NCBI RefSeq assembly: GCF_900182915.1
Contig: NZ_FXUG01000001.1
Span: 62,001 to 126,000, forward strand
Length of the DNA stretch: 64,000 nt
Direction: 5' to 3'
DNA from: Neorhodopirellula lusitana
GTDB lineage: Bacteria; Planctomycetota; Planctomycetia; Pirellulales; Pirellulaceae
Under the pieces are notes generated by a model. It had not been told where the DNA came from. It saw only the letters and a list, made by a program, of their open reading frames with translations, and did no database searches. The translations under genes and the position numbers were made by a program. How positions within the stretch are numbered: the first letter of the stretch is position 1; the number at the start of each line of letters is the position of its first letter. Shown piece after piece: positions 63,526-64,000 of this stretch.

Positions 63526-63836
63526 CGACTTAGGTGCTCTACGTGTTTGCGAAACGGGATGCTGATGAGGTCGCATGACTCGTGTGGTTTCATCAACTCC
63601 TACCGTTGCAACTATGGGCGAGGTTCTGGCATCAGGCGGAAACTCCCTGCGGCACAAACTTCGAAAAGCGGAAGCGGTCAGGTAAGAGAGACCATTGTTG
63701 TCAGTCGTGCCGGTTGTCCGGATTGCCGAAAGCTGTCCGCCGCGATTCAATGCGGGTGTGATGACGTCAAACCGGGGAACGAGCGTTTTCCGGAGTTCAA
63801 TCACACTGGTGAAACCGTTTTCCCATGGGGCCCATA
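63526..63836. other. 311-bp divergent intergenic region
   Basis: It separates the glycosyltransferase and cupin starts and should hold both promoters. No gene, repeat or clear operator is visible. Confidence 0.5.
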
Positions 63837-64000
63837 ATGACACACTTCGTCGGAAACCTGTTCTCGGATATCCCTGGCGATTTGCCCGATGAATGTGTGC
63901 AGCAATTGGCGGGTAACCCGCACGTGCGTATTGAACGAATCGTCTCGGCGGGTCACGCCAGTCCACCTGGATTCTGGTACGACCAAGACGAGCAGGAGTG
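63837..64000 (+). CDS. Cupin-domain protein, cut by right edge
   Basis: The frame starts at ATG 63837 and is open to the window end (54 codons seen). It reads MTHFVGNLFSDIPGDLPDEC, then HVRIERIVSAGHASPPGFWY and DQDEQEW. RIVSxGHASPxGFWYDQDExEW is the start of a small single-domain cupin (beta-barrel) family found in many bacteria; its exact function is not established. The C-terminal part, with the remaining metal ligands, lies outside the window. Confidence 0.75.
   Translation, partial: MTHFVGNLFSDIPGDLPDECVQQLAGNPHVRIERIVSAGHASPPGFWYDQDEQE

Noticed and set aside
63526..63966. 147-codon N-terminal extension of the glycosyltransferase
   Set aside because: It covers the divergent promoter region and the opposite cupin start; no glycosyltransferase motif lies there.
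1..64000. tRNA, rRNA, riboswitch, CRISPR and prophage signatures
   Set aside because: I looked for these by eye and found none that I can defend; a covariance-model search would be decisive.

Overview
The window reads as chromosomal DNA of a planctomycete, most likely a Rhodopirellula-like member of the Pirellulaceae. The evidence is gene content: a heme-binding CxxCH protein with HEAT repeats next to a ceramidase-like protein, a sulfatase, a Tat-exported Gfo/Idh/MocA oxidoreductase, a bacterial tetrahydromethanopterin (H4MPT) enzyme (Mch), a divergent J-domain protein, a GYF_2 protein and YdjY-type lipoprotein. Codon use and base composition look even throughout. I saw no phage, plasmid, CRISPR, rRNA or tRNA genes.

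Layout. 0-8.5 kb: a degenerate NtrC-type regulator cut by the left edge, a small secreted protein, a BatD-BatE fusion, and a three-gene minus-strand operon (YdjY-type lipoprotein, 3-hydroxyacyl-CoA dehydrogenase, amidohydrolase). 8.6-17.4 kb: an unrecognised 720-residue protein, the YggS PLP protein, a SWIM/SNF2 helicase and a Tat oxidoreductase. 17.4-26.7 kb: a palindromic mobile-element-like repeat, then a same-strand run of a 29-residue basic mini-protein, a J-domain membrane protein, asparagine synthase, MoxR, DUF58 and TgpA-type transglutaminase, closed by an intrinsic terminator. 26.7-33.6 kb: cmk, rph (convergent, overlapping), an M20 hydrolase, a GYF_2 protein, a fatty acid desaturase and a class IV aminotransferase. 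33.9-39.2 kb: a four-gene operon purF, mch, RimK/MptN-like ATP-grasp, OleC-like acyl ligase. 39.4-49.3 kb: heme protein and ceramidase, a frameshifted oxidoreductase relic, a long FlgL, a CPA2 antiporter and a nitroreductase. 49.5-55.3 kb: a GNAT enzyme, a second copy of the palindromic element, and pstSCAB-phoU with hairpins between genes. 55.5-64 kb: CstA, thioredoxin reductase, sulfatase, TrpE, a GT2 glycosyltransferase and the start of a cupin gene.

How the genes work together. pstSCAB-phoU is a complete high-affinity phosphate uptake and signalling unit. MoxR-DUF58-TgpA is a conserved cell-envelope AAA/chaperone module; the BatD-BatE fusion at 1.7 kb belongs to the related Bat system. 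mch and its ATP-grasp neighbour point to H4MPT-linked C1 metabolism.

The most novel signals read directly from the sequence are the two inverted, end-to-end homologous 136-182 bp palindromic elements (17.4 and 50.0 kb), the 29-residue bS22/mS38-like mini-protein at 17.8 kb, the BatD-BatE fusion with an internal signal-peptide-like segment and internal start, the degenerate sigma-54 activator-like ATPase, and paired stem-loops inside the pst operon. Function calls rest on motif recognition by eye; no database search was run.
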